15,409 bases of DNA from the NCBI GenBank assembly GCA_964431735.1, contig CAYSLJ010000163.1, positions 1-15,409 on the forward strand, written 5' to 3'. The translations under genes and the position numbers were made by a program. Within the stretch, counting starts at the first letter, position 1, and every line of letters begins with the position of its first letter. Positions 1 to 6,365 of this stretch are shown here, piece by piece. The notes below the pieces were generated by a model, which ran no database searches, was not told the origin of the DNA, and saw only the letters and a program-made list of their open reading frames with translations. Source of the DNA: CALARM01 sp964431735. GTDB lineage: Bacteria > Vulcanimicrobiota > SpSt-956 > JAKJGF01.

Positions 1-121
1 GGACTGTAAGAAAAATAACTCCGGCAAATTGTTAGAACGGTTATCATCCTCGCGTAACGCGTAACGCGTTACGCGTCACGATATAGACGTAAATATGATT
101 GGGTTATTTCTTGACAACCCC
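1..121 (+). mobile_element. MITE-like element, copy 1
   Basis: This is a 121-bp non-coding element, seen again as an inverted copy at 1879-1999. The two copies are nearly identical over their whole length, differing by a few substitutions and one A in an A-run. The ends are imperfect inverted repeats: GGGAYTGT-AAGAA at one end and the complement of GGGATTGTCAAGAA at the other. The first G of this copy appears to lie one base outside the window. The core is four CGCGTNA heptamers (51-78). The right flank is TTA, which is the complement of the TAA duplicated around copy 2. No transposase is encoded, so movement would need one supplied elsewhere. Confidence 0.75.
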
Positions 122-294
122 TTAGCTATTAGCTGTTAGCGATTAGCTTTAATTATTAACTAACAGCCATGACCGGAGCCGGTCACAACCAAATATGAAA
201 ATTAACAGACAGGGAAGCATAAAACTTCATCATTTTCATATAAAAAACTAACAGCTAATTGCTAATCGCTATTTTATTAAATGTGACATTGTCA
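122..294 (+). repeat. TTAGCNN heptamer inverted-repeat element, copy 1
   Basis: Four tandem heptamers (TTAGCTA, TTAGCTG, TTAGCGA, TTAGCTT; 122-149) are mirrored by CTAACAGCTAATTGCTAATC from 248 on. TTAGCTGTTAG at 129-139 pairs perfectly with 248-258. The middle contains a perfect small hairpin (TGACCG-GAGC-CGGTCA, 170-185). A shorter copy lies at 8406-8490, where the roughly 90-base centre is replaced by 6 bases and one heptamer is missing. It is non-coding and of unknown function. Confidence 0.7.
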
Positions 295-295
295 A

Positions 296-375
296 GTTAA
301 ATGTCTCAGGTTATGGGTTATGGATTATGGGTTTCTTCTTAACCCATAACCTGACACCCGGCACCCTCATCTATT
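296..375 (+). repeat. GGTTATG heptamer hairpin repeat, copy 1
   Basis: Tandem heptamers GGTTATG, GGTTATG and GATTATG (309-329) are followed by an inverted arm. CAGGTTATGGGTT (307-319) pairs perfectly with AACCCATAACCTG (341-353). The alternative TTATGGGTT (325-333) also pairs with 341-349 around a 7-base loop. A diverged copy lies at 1799-1875. There is no clear U-tract, so I do not call it a terminator. Confidence 0.65.
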
Positions 376-443
376 AATAGATTTATGAAATCAATTATAA
401 TTTCCAGTAAAAGTAAATTTACCTGTCGTAAAAAAACACTATC
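376..443 (+). repeat. Direct repeat in leader region, copy 1
   Basis: This stretch of about 68 bp recurs almost unchanged at 2001-2069 (shared core TGAAATCAATTATAATTTCC). In both places it ends some 70-100 bases before a start codon. Together with the preceding hairpin repeat it forms one duplicated upstream block. Confidence 0.75.
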
Positions 444-464
444 CACTATCCAAGACTCACCATA

Positions 465-494
465 TTGACATAATCTGACTTCTTACGTTAAAAT
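465..494 (+). promoter_or_regulatory. Sigma-70 promoter for the BI-1/TPR operon
   Basis: A perfect -35 TTGACA (465-470) is followed, after an 18-bp spacer, by TAAAAT (489-494), five of six matches to TATAAT. The predicted transcript starts only about 14 bases before the ATG at 515, so the leader is very short but still holds the GGAGGTG ribosome site at 502-508. Confidence 0.55.
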
Positions 495-514
495 AATTTT
501 TGGAGGTGTATTCT

Positions 515-1219
515 ATGAGTATATCGGCATTAGCCATGTCACAGGTTCAATTGGAGGAAAGAAGTTTTATTACGAAGGTATACGGATGGATGTCTTTTGC
601 GCTTATTGTAACAGGTCTTGTTGCTATGGTAACAGCTTCCAGTCCAGTAATTCTTTCCATAGTTATCGGGAACAGAATTGTATTTTTTGCACTGATTATT
701 TCCGAATTATTACTGGTAGGTTATCTTTCGGCAGCAGTAAAAACCATGTCCGTTCCTGCTGCAATAGTGACATTTATTCTTTATTCTGCATTAAACGGTC
801 TGACTTTATCGGTCATTTTTCTTATTTACACTGCCGGCTCCATTGCTTCCACCTTTTTTATAACAGCAGGTACCTTCGGAGTCATGAGTATATATGGTTA
901 TTTTACCAGAAGAGATCTCACAAGTATGGGGAATCTTTGTACCATGGCACTTATCGGTATTATAATTGCTTCTGTTGTAAATATTTTTCTCCACAGTCCT
1001 GCAGTTTACTGGATGTCAACCTATATAGGAATTATTATATTTGTAGGGTTAACAGCCTATGATACACAGAAGATAAAAAAATTAAATATTATCGGTAATG
1101 AAGGGACAGATGAAGATAAAAAAGAAGCAATTATGGGGGCTTTAACATTATATCTGGATTTCATCAATCTATTTTTAATGCTTCTGAGGGTATTCGGACA
1201 GAGAAGACGTAATGATTGA
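515..1219 (+). CDS. Bax inhibitor-1 / YccA-family integral membrane protein
   Basis: This is a polytopic inner-membrane protein of the BI-1 (UPF0005, TMBIM) family, whose members are seven-helix calcium/proton-leak or protease-associated proteins. About 234 residues with seven hydrophobic helices fits the family. The late signature is visible: FVGLTAYDTQKI, then an acidic loop (GNEGTDEDKKEA), then ALTLYLDFINLFLMLLRVFG, which contains the paired Asp residues known from the family pore. The ATG at 515 is chosen because GGAGGTG ends 6 bases before it; the in-frame TTG at 500 lies over that ribosome site. The TPR gene starts 12 bases after the stop, so the two are probably co-transcribed. The exact cellular role is not determined by the sequence. 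Confidence 0.92.
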   Translation: MSISALAMSQVQLEERSFITKVYGWMSFALIVTGLVAMVTASSPVILSIVIGNRIVFFALIISELLLVGYLSAAVKTMSVPAAIVTFILYSALNGLTLSVIFLIYTAGSIASTFFITAGTFGVMSIYGYFTRRDLTSMGNLCTMALIGIIIASVVNIFLHSPAVYWMSTYIGIIIFVGLTAYDTQKIKKLNIIGNEGTDEDKKEAIMGALTLYLDFINLFLMLLRVFGQRRRND

Positions 1220-1231
1220 GAGGGGAAATTT

Positions 1232-1792
1232 ATGAAAAAAATTCTTGTAACAGTTTTTATTATTTTATCTATGTGTTTCAATGCCATAGCCCAGGAAGAA
1301 AAAGACGAAATTCTTGCAAAAGCACAGGAAGCTTTCGGGGCAGGTAATTACAAGGAAGCCATAGAATATCTAAAAGGAGGACTGCCTGACCACCCGGAAT
1401 ATTACTGTTACCTCGGTTTTATTTATCAAAAAATGGGTGATTCCAAATCTGCATCACTCTGTTATAAAAAAGCAGGAGAAATATGTCCTGACAAAGCACA
1501 GAAATTTTTTATAGTTATGGCTCAGACGGAAGAAAAGGCAAACAATCCGGCAGGTGCCTTTGCTAATTATAAAAGAGCAGTCAGTATGATAGATAAATAC
1601 AGAGATATATATGACATAGGAATTGGAAAATCTACTGACGGAAAAATCGAAGGATACAGCAACCTTATGGAACTACACCCGAAGGATCCAAAGGTTTTAA
1701 AAAAACTGGTTGTCCTCTATGAAGGCAAGGGACAGTATCCTCAGGGTATATCAATCTGCAAGTATATTTTGAAAATAAATAATAAAAAGTGA
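1232..1792 (+). CDS. Secreted TPR-repeat protein
   Basis: The 186-residue protein starts with a Sec signal peptide: MKK, then a hydrophobic core, with likely cleavage after FNAIA before QEEKDE. The mature part is helical. It has TPR-like units: AQEAFGAGNYKEAIEYLKGG (about 31-50), YCYLGFIYQKMGDSKSASLCYKKAGE (about 58-83), a third around residues 94-116 (QTEEKANNPAGAFANYKRAV), and a last one near 160-182 (VLYEGKGQYPQGISICKYIL). TPRs are protein-docking scaffolds, so a periplasmic or surface scaffold role is likely, but no partner can be named. GAGGGG sits 6 bases before the ATG, overlapping the end of the BI-1 gene. The gene ends 6 bases before the duplicated repeat block. Confidence 0.82.
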   Translation: MKKILVTVFIILSMCFNAIAQEEKDEILAKAQEAFGAGNYKEAIEYLKGGLPDHPEYYCYLGFIYQKMGDSKSASLCYKKAGEICPDKAQKFFIVMAQTEEKANNPAGAFANYKRAVSMIDKYRDIYDIGIGKSTDGKIEGYSNLMELHPKDPKVLKKLVVLYEGKGQYPQGISICKYILKINNKK

Positions 1793-1798
1793 AAATTA

Positions 1799-1875
1799 GT
1801 TAAATGTCTCAAATTTTGGGTTTCAGGTTTTGGGTTCTGGATTTTCTTAACCCATCACCTGGCACCATCATCAAT
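1799..1875 (+). repeat. GGTTATG-type hairpin repeat, copy 2
   Basis: This is a diverged copy of 296-375, recognisable by GTTAAATGTCTCA at the start, TTCTTAACCCAT in the middle and GCACCATCATC at the end. The hairpin CAGGTTTTGGGTT (1824-1836) with AACCCATCACCTG (1849-1861) keeps 11 of 13 pairs. It starts 6 bases after the TPR gene stop. Confidence 0.6.
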
Positions 1876-1878
1876 TAA

Positions 1879-1999
1879 GGGATTGTCAAGAACTAACCCA
1901 ATCATATTTACGTCTATATCGTGACGCGTAACGCGTAACGCGTGACGCGAGGATGATAACCGTTCTAACAATTTGCCAGGGTTATTTTCTTACAGTCCC
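1879..1999 (-). mobile_element. MITE-like element, copy 2 (inverted), with 3-bp target duplication
   Basis: A 121-bp element in opposite orientation to copy 1. It starts GGGATTGTCAAGAACTAACCC and ends with the complement of GGGACTGTAAGAAAATAACCC; these termini match at about 18 of 21 positions when single-base gaps are allowed. TAA flanks both sides (1876-1878 and 2000-2002). The equivalent unoccupied site, ATTAATAG, is present at 373-380 in the duplicated block, so the insertion can be read directly as TAA duplication. The inside carries four GTRACGC heptamers (1921-1948). A 3-bp TNA-type duplication is known for some IS5-family (IS1031-group) transposases; that link is only a suggestion. 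Confidence 0.8.
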
Positions 2000-2000
2000 T

Positions 2001-2069
2001 AATAGTTTTATGAAATCAATTATAATTTCCAGTAAAAGTAAATCTAACTGTCATAAAAAAAACACTATC
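2001..2069 (+). repeat. Direct repeat in leader region, copy 2
   Basis: Second copy of the segment at 376-443, with only a handful of substitutions and one extra A. It immediately follows the MITE insertion and lies upstream of the Gln/Asn-rich protein gene. Confidence 0.75.
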
Positions 2070-2096
2070 ATCTACAACAAATATTTTTTTCATGTA

Positions 2097-2124
2097 TTGA
2101 CTTTTTATTTTTTGTCGTGATAAA
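2097..2124 (+). promoter_or_regulatory. Candidate sigma-70 promoter for the Gln-rich protein gene
   Basis: TTGACT (2097-2102) and GATAAA (2119-2124) are separated by 16 bp. The -35 matches 5 of 6 and the -10 matches 4 of 6 consensus positions. This gives a leader of about 40 bases before the ATG at 2170. Confidence 0.4.
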
Positions 2125-2169
2125 GGAATTATGGAAAGCATTTAGCTTTTACATAAAGGAGGAACATTT

Positions 2170-2787
2170 ATGGGACCGGGACTTAACAATATGATAAGAC
2201 AGGGATCTGTAAACAATTCACAGCATATATATAACAAAGAACTTTCACAGGGAGCAAGGAGCGGTCAGCTTAACAGAAATGAATTTATGTCTCTGACCAA
2301 TTTCGACCAGCAAACAAGGCAGTTAGAAGGACAGTTTCTTAAAGACGGCCAGATGTCTGCCCGGGAGAAATCAATTCTGGATCAGAGAATGGCCTATTCA
2401 CGACAGATGCTGGATATTTACAAACAGGGTGACTTCCAGCCAATGCAGCAGATGCCTATGAATCAGATTGAAGCAAGACAGCAGAATCAGATGAACCGTA
2501 TTTACTCTGGCCTCAGAGACGGAAGTCTTGCCAACGGAGGCATTTTCGGAGGAGACGAAGGAGCGAAAGCTTTAGATAGAGTTGGTGACATATCAACCGG
2601 TTACGGCAAAGCTCAGGTCGGCGGTTTTTTAAGTCCTGAAAGCTGGCGAGGCCTCAACAATCAACTCGATAACAGCAGTGCAAATATTTTTAATTTAAGA
2701 CATAACTGGATGAATGGCCCTGCCTGTCCATTGCCGGATAATGTAAGCTTCGGCGGCTTCGGTGGATTTATGGGGCGTTACTGGTAA
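2170..2787 (+). CDS. Hypothetical Gln/Asn-rich two-repeat protein
   Basis: I do not recognise a named family. The 205-residue protein is rich in Gln, Asn, Gly and Met and has one Cys. It seems to be an internal duplication. Residues about 18-90 read IYNKELSQGARSGQLN, then REKSILDQRMAYSRQMLDIY. Residues about 105-180 read MNRIYSGLRDGSL, then ESWRGLNNQLDNSSANIF. Each half follows the scheme I-x-x-G-x-x-(S/D)-G-x-L, a middle helix, G-x-(M/L)-S, then a helix ending S-x-x-(M/I)-x-x-(I/L). A similar G-L-T-x-x-E scheme occurs in short bacterial cell-envelope proteins, but I cannot confirm kinship. There is no signal peptide. The C-terminus is glycine- and aromatic-rich (FGGFGGFMGRYW), as if disordered or adhesive. 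The start is supported by AAGGAGGA six bases upstream. The gene is monocistronic, ending in a strong terminator. Confidence 0.8.
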   Translation: MGPGLNNMIRQGSVNNSQHIYNKELSQGARSGQLNRNEFMSLTNFDQQTRQLEGQFLKDGQMSAREKSILDQRMAYSRQMLDIYKQGDFQPMQQMPMNQIEARQQNQMNRIYSGLRDGSLANGGIFGGDEGAKALDRVGDISTGYGKAQVGGFLSPESWRGLNNQLDNSSANIFNLRHNWMNGPACPLPDNVSFGGFGGFMGRYW

Positions 2788-2821
2788 AAGGTTGCTCTGA
2801 TAATTGACAGGCTGTTCACAG

Positions 2822-2864
2822 TAATAAAACGTGAAAGATAAAAATTTACTTTCACGTTTTATTA
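2822..2864 (+). terminator. Hairpin terminator after the Gln-rich protein gene
   Basis: A 16-bp perfect stem (TAATAAAACGTGAAAG, 2822-2837, with its complement at 2849-2864) encloses an 11-base loop and is followed by TTTT. The A-rich left arm also makes it plausible on the opposite strand. Confidence 0.8.
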
Positions 2865-2865
2865 T

Positions 2866-2894
2866 TTTACGACAAAAGAAATTTATGATATAAT
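2866..2894 (+). promoter_or_regulatory. Extended -10 promoter for the helical protein/M28 operon
   Basis: TTTACG (2866-2871), a 17-bp spacer and a perfect TATAAT (2889-2894) preceded by TGA, i.e. a TGn extended -10. It starts directly after the upstream terminator, giving a leader of about 40 bases. Confidence 0.65.
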
Positions 2895-2943
2895 AATAAA
2901 AAATAGTAGTGCCTGTTATAAGTAATCAGAGAAGAGGATGGTC

Positions 2944-4428
2944 ATGAAACTTAAAAAGGAAGAAAAATTTTACCTGTTACAGTTACTTGATATATTAAAA
3001 GACACAGGAGAAGCATTTAAAGCCATATCCAATCAGGAAATAGATGAACTCTATGAAAATTATCTGGATGTAATGGAAAAAGGAAGAAAAACTATTTCCG
3101 ATTATGAAGAAACATTGAAAGAACAAAAAGAGGTATCAGAAGAAATTACCGGCCTTCTTTCGGAAGTGAAGAAAATAATCAGAAATTATATTGAATTCAT
3201 AGATGAAGAAGATATTGAATTGATTGAAAGTTCTCTAAAAAAGATTGAAAATCTGAAAAACCTGGCAGAGACTATAGAAATAGACATATATGCAGACATC
3301 CCTCCTCCATCAATCAAGCTTGCCCTTACCTTTGATGATGCAGTCAAAATAAACGGCCTTCTCTTACATCTTCTGGATGTAGGAAAAAAACTGGAACAGA
3401 ATGACAGTAAAGATGACTTTATTGAAACCCTTGAACAGGATTCCATCATTATAGAAAAAGAAGAAAAACTTTATGATTGTGATTGTCCTGTAGATAGAAA
3501 GATAATTGAGATCTTCGAAGAAGCGTCCGATATAATTGAAATATACAGAGAATTCATAGAAAAACAAAAAGATCTGTCGTGCCTGAGAAATGCTATGGAA
3601 CAGATCAAAATAATTTCAGCACCTCTTCATGAAATACTGGCAGGACATGACAAAGAATTAAAGCTTCTGGGTCTGGTAAATTATCTCACAGAAACAGGAA
3701 AAAAATTAAGACATATTCATGCCACAATGGACGGAGAAGAAGCAGAAAATGCTATAGAAGAAGTCCTTAAAGGGCTTTACAGGGATCTGGATAAAATAGA
3801 ATCAGAAAGGAATAGATACTCCATCCATGATGAAAGTGATAAAATTGGCATAGAAGCACTGGAACTCTGCAGAAAAATAACGGAGAATTTCATTGAAGCC
3901 ATAGAAGGGAATAATGTTACTCTGGTGAAAGAGAGTTTTGATATTATCCTGGAAGCATCTGAACTGGTAAGTAATTACAGAAAAATCCATCATGAGGAAA
4001 AAGAAACTTCTCTTCCTCAATATCTCATCAAAACAGGAAAAGAAATTAAAAGTATTTATACAAGCAATCTGGAAGATAAAGAGAAATATTTTCATATCAT
4101 GCTTGAAAGACTTGAAGGAGACAGGAAAAAACTAGAAGAAAAGAAAGAGAAATATTTCACTGACCGGGAGACTTCTCAGGAAATTAAAGAACAGACTTCA
4201 TTTATTATAAAACCTGTAAATACAAATGTAATAGACATATATGACAGAGCCATAGAAATTATAGATACTTATATAACTTTTATAGAAGAAGAGAAAAACA
4301 TAAAATCAATAAATGATTCTTTTAAAATAGCCCTTTATATAGACTATCTATTGAATGAAACAGAGCGAATGGTTGAAGATATACAGTCTAAAGCTCCTGA
4401 AGCAAGAGCAGTTATCGGAGAAGCTTAA
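2944..4428 (+). CDS. Hypothetical acidic all-helical protein with four ~115-residue repeats
   Basis: No family recognised. About 494 residues, very rich in Glu, Lys and Ile, with no signal peptide or membrane helix; predicted cytosolic and almost entirely alpha-helical. Four degenerate repeats can be aligned by eye, numbering from the ATG at 2938. Each begins with a leucine helix carrying a TGK/VGK-like step: LLQLLDILKDTGEAF (13), LLLHLLDVGKKL (141), LVNYLTETGKKL (246), LPQYLIKTGKEI (359). Each ends with a (Y/F)I-(E/T)-(F/A)-I-E helix: IIRNYIEFIDEEDIELIESS (80), IIEIYREFIEKQKDLS (199), ITENFIEAIEGNNVTLVKES (314), IIDTYITFIEEEKNIKSIND (441). The ATG at 2944 is preferred over 2938 because AGAGG then has 6-base spacing. 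The M28-like gene follows 8 bases after the stop. Confidence 0.8.
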   Translation: MKLKKEEKFYLLQLLDILKDTGEAFKAISNQEIDELYENYLDVMEKGRKTISDYEETLKEQKEVSEEITGLLSEVKKIIRNYIEFIDEEDIELIESSLKKIENLKNLAETIEIDIYADIPPPSIKLALTFDDAVKINGLLLHLLDVGKKLEQNDSKDDFIETLEQDSIIIEKEEKLYDCDCPVDRKIIEIFEEASDIIEIYREFIEKQKDLSCLRNAMEQIKIISAPLHEILAGHDKELKLLGLVNYLTETGKKLRHIHATMDGEEAENAIEEVLKGLYRDLDKIESERNRYSIHDESDKIGIEALELCRKITENFIEAIEGNNVTLVKESFDIILEASELVSNYRKIHHEEKETSLPQYLIKTGKEIKSIYTSNLEDKEKYFHIMLERLEGDRKKLEEKKEKYFTDRETSQEIKEQTSFIIKPVNTNVIDIYDRAIEIIDTYITFIEEEKNIKSINDSFKIALYIDYLLNETERMVEDIQSKAPEARAVIGEA

Positions 4429-4436
4429 TCTATCAT

Positions 4437-5321
4437 ATGTCACTGAAAAAAAATTCCCCGCCCGTGACGCGTCACGATAGAATAAATTTATTAAAATTTG
4501 ACGAAGAAAAAGCATTTCAGTTTATAAAAGAACAGGTAGCCTTTGGGCCCAGACCTGCAGGAAGTACTGCTCATGAAAAAATCCAGATTTACCTGTCTGA
4601 TAAACTTTCAGAACTGGTAGATGAATTTAATCCCCATATATTTGAAGAAAATTTTTTCAACAAACCATGTATATGTAAAAATATAAGAGGAACTATTCAT
4701 GGAAGAAACAGAAAAAACCGTATTCTTATAGGTTCTCATTATGACACAAGACCCTATGCAGACGAAGACAGTGACCCTGCCAATCATAAGAAACCTGTTT
4801 TAGGAGCAAATGACGGCGCATCAGGCATAGCAGTGTTACTGGAACTGGCACGCATGTTTAATATAAAAAGACCGAAATATGATGTAGAAATAGTATTTTT
4901 TGACGCAGAAGACTGGTGTCGTATAGACAGTAAAGATGTATCTCTCGGAGCCCATAGATATGTAGAAGATAATCTGGATAAACTTCCTGATAAAGTCATA
5001 ATTATTGACATGGTAGGAGGGAAAAACATGGAACTGGATGTAGATCTCCACTGTTTTATCCATAAAAATTGTGAAGAACTGACGGTGAAACTATTTCGTA
5101 TTGGCAGAAACCTGAAATATCCTGCCTATAATTTCACCAAACCTGATACATACAAATATATAGTCTGTGATCATATTCCCTTTATATTAAAAAGAATCCC
5201 TGCAACCATACTTATAGATATAGATTACCCGCAGTGGCATACAGTGTCAGATACTCCCGAACACTGCCATCCCTTTTCCCTGAAGCAGGCAGGAGACGTG
5301 CTGTATGAATATCTCAGGTGA
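4437..5321 (+). CDS. M28-family zinc enzyme, glutaminyl-peptide cyclotransferase-like
   Basis: The 294 residues show the M28/glutaminyl cyclase fold signatures in order: AFGPRPAGS (35-43), GSHYDTRP (99-106), GANDGASG with the metal Asp126, FFDAEDW with Glu158, DMVGG (191-195) and YPQWHTVSDTPEHC with His268. Asp-Glu-His fits the single-zinc site of glutaminyl cyclases, which convert N-terminal Gln to pyroglutamate; the QWHT..DT..HC block also favours this over an aminopeptidase. There is no signal peptide, unlike most bacterial cyclases, so it would act in the cytosol. It is probably translated from the transcript of the helical protein. No clear Shine-Dalgarno precedes the ATG. Residues 9-15 (PVTRHDR) are encoded by the palindromic repeat CGTGACGCGTCACG, so the extreme N-terminus looks repeat-derived. 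Confidence 0.85.
   Translation: MSLKKNSPPVTRHDRINLLKFDEEKAFQFIKEQVAFGPRPAGSTAHEKIQIYLSDKLSELVDEFNPHIFEENFFNKPCICKNIRGTIHGRNRKNRILIGSHYDTRPYADEDSDPANHKKPVLGANDGASGIAVLLELARMFNIKRPKYDVEIVFFDAEDWCRIDSKDVSLGAHRYVEDNLDKLPDKVIIIDMVGGKNMELDVDLHCFIHKNCEELTVKLFRIGRNLKYPAYNFTKPDTYKYIVCDHIPFILKRIPATILIDIDYPQWHTVSDTPEHCHPFSLKQAGDVLYEYLR
4463..4476 (+). repeat. Palindromic repeat inside coding sequence
   Basis: CGTGACGCGTCACG is a perfect 14-bp palindrome, followed by ATAGA. Sixteen of 17 bases (to CGATA) match the MITE core at 67-83, so it is a repeat fragment captured in the 5' end of the M28-like gene. Confidence 0.7.
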
Positions 5322-5350
5322 AACAATACTGACGTAATTTATATGAGAAT

Positions 5351-5414
5351 CGTCACGCGTGACGGGTGGTTAGTGATGCGTGATGCGTGATGCGTAATGC
5401 GTGATGCGTGACGG
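5351..5414 (+). repeat. Palindrome plus GTGATGC heptamer array
   Basis: A perfect palindrome, CGTCACGCGTGACG (5351-5364), is followed by six tandem heptamers (5373-5414): GTGATGC three times, GTAATGC, GTGATGC, GTGACGG. They belong to the same GTRAYGC family as the MITE core but lack the MITE ends. They fill most of the 147-base gap between the M28-like and UPF0280 genes. Confidence 0.85.
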
Positions 5415-5433
5415 ACAGTTGTACTTTCCACCA

Positions 5434-5462
5434 TTCACCTTTCACTCATTCTTAATTATAAT
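5434..5462 (+). promoter_or_regulatory. Promoter of the UPF0280 gene, probably leaderless
   Basis: TTCACC (5434-5439), a 17-bp spacer and a perfect TATAAT (5457-5462). Transcription would start about 7 bases later, at or next to the ATG at 5469. No Shine-Dalgarno is visible in TTAATTATG, consistent with a leaderless mRNA. Confidence 0.55.
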
Positions 5463-5468
5463 TTAATT

Positions 5469-6206
5469 ATGAAAGAATATCTTGAAAGAACTTACAGAAA
5501 AAACATGAAAAGCTCCGATCTTGCATATTTCAGGGTTTCGGTACAGGAAAGTGACTTATATATCGGAGCTTTAAAAGATATTTCAGAAAAAGCAATTACT
5601 TCTTTAAAAAAACACAGACAATCAATAATAAATTATATATCAAAGAATCCCCTCTTTAAAAGCTCCCTCTCCCCTCTTCCTGTTATAGATGACATGTGTC
5701 CTTTAATAAAGGATATGACAGAGGCAGCTTCCATTGCAGGAGTCGGCCCTATGGCATCGGTGGCAGGAGCCATAGCAGAATATGTTGCCCGCGATTTATT
5801 GCCCTTTTCGGAAGAATTAATCATAGAAAACGGAGGAGATCTCTTTATTACAGGTAAAAAAGACAGAAAAGTCGGAATCTTTGCAGGTTCTTCTCCCCTG
5901 TCGGGGAAAATAGCCATAGATGTACCCGGAACGTCTCTTCCTGTCGCAGTAGCAACATCATCCGGCACAGTAGGCCCTTCTCTTTCTTTCGGTAAAGCAG
6001 ATGCAGTCGTTGTATTATCCCCTTCCGGCTCTATGGCAGATGCGGTAGCAACAGCCATAGGGAACATTGTCACATCACCGGAGGATTTCCGGAGAGCAAC
6101 GGAATTCGCAGAAAATATATCATCCATTACAGGAGTCATTATAATATGCAAAGATAAAATATGTCTCAGAGGAGATATAAAAATTTCTCCATGTAAAACT
6201 TTTTAA
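5469..6206 (+). CDS. UPF0280 family protein (ApbE-related fold)
   Basis: The 245 residues match the length and motif order of the UPF0280 family, which is structurally related to ApbE flavin transferases but has no settled reaction. Visible motifs are REYxxRxY-like KEYLERTYR at the N-terminus, then AGVGPMASVAGAIAEYVA (90-107), ELIIENGGDLF (116-126) with the conserved NGGD, a glycine-rich core (FAGSSPLSGKIAIDVPGT) and TSSGTVGPSLSFGKADAV (163-180), then DAVATAIGN near 191. The ATG follows the -10 box directly, and no upstream start is in frame. It is cytosolic by sequence. No neighbour reveals its substrate. Residue composition (Ala/Gly/Ser-rich) differs from the Lys/Glu-rich genes next to it, as expected for a conserved enzyme core. 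Confidence 0.85.
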   Translation: MKEYLERTYRKNMKSSDLAYFRVSVQESDLYIGALKDISEKAITSLKKHRQSIINYISKNPLFKSSLSPLPVIDDMCPLIKDMTEAASIAGVGPMASVAGAIAEYVARDLLPFSEELIIENGGDLFITGKKDRKVGIFAGSSPLSGKIAIDVPGTSLPVAVATSSGTVGPSLSFGKADAVVVLSPSGSMADAVATAIGNIVTSPEDFRRATEFAENISSITGVIIICKDKICLRGDIKISPCKTF

Positions 6207-6256
6207 GTTGAATTTATATCTATTGAAAAAATTTAGTTATACTTAGCATTTTCTAC

Positions 6257-6285
6257 TTGTTTATTGAGTTCATTTTAAGTATAAT
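6257..6285 (+). promoter_or_regulatory. Candidate promoter of the sigma-54 activator gene
   Basis: A perfect TATAAT (6280-6285) with TTGTTT (6257-6262) 17 bp upstream. ATACTTA (6239-6245) and TAAGTAT (6277-6283) form an inverted pair overlapping the -10 box, which could be a regulatory dyad. Confidence 0.45.
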
Positions 6286-6365
6286 ATTAAACATAATTGT
6301 TTTCAGCATTACCGGAGCGAAAGGGAAGTAATTTTTGATGCATATCTGAAGGGTTTAAATTCTCT

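Noticed and set aside
51..80. CRISPR-like short repeats
   Set aside because: The units are seven bases with no spacers and no cas genes nearby; they are tandem heptamers.
500..514. TTG start at 500 for the BI-1 gene
   Set aside because: It overlaps the GGAGGTG ribosome site that serves the ATG at 515.
586..1062. 158-codon reading frame on the + strand
   Set aside because: It lies wholly inside the BI-1 gene in another frame, has a low-complexity Cys/Tyr/Ser product and no ribosome site.
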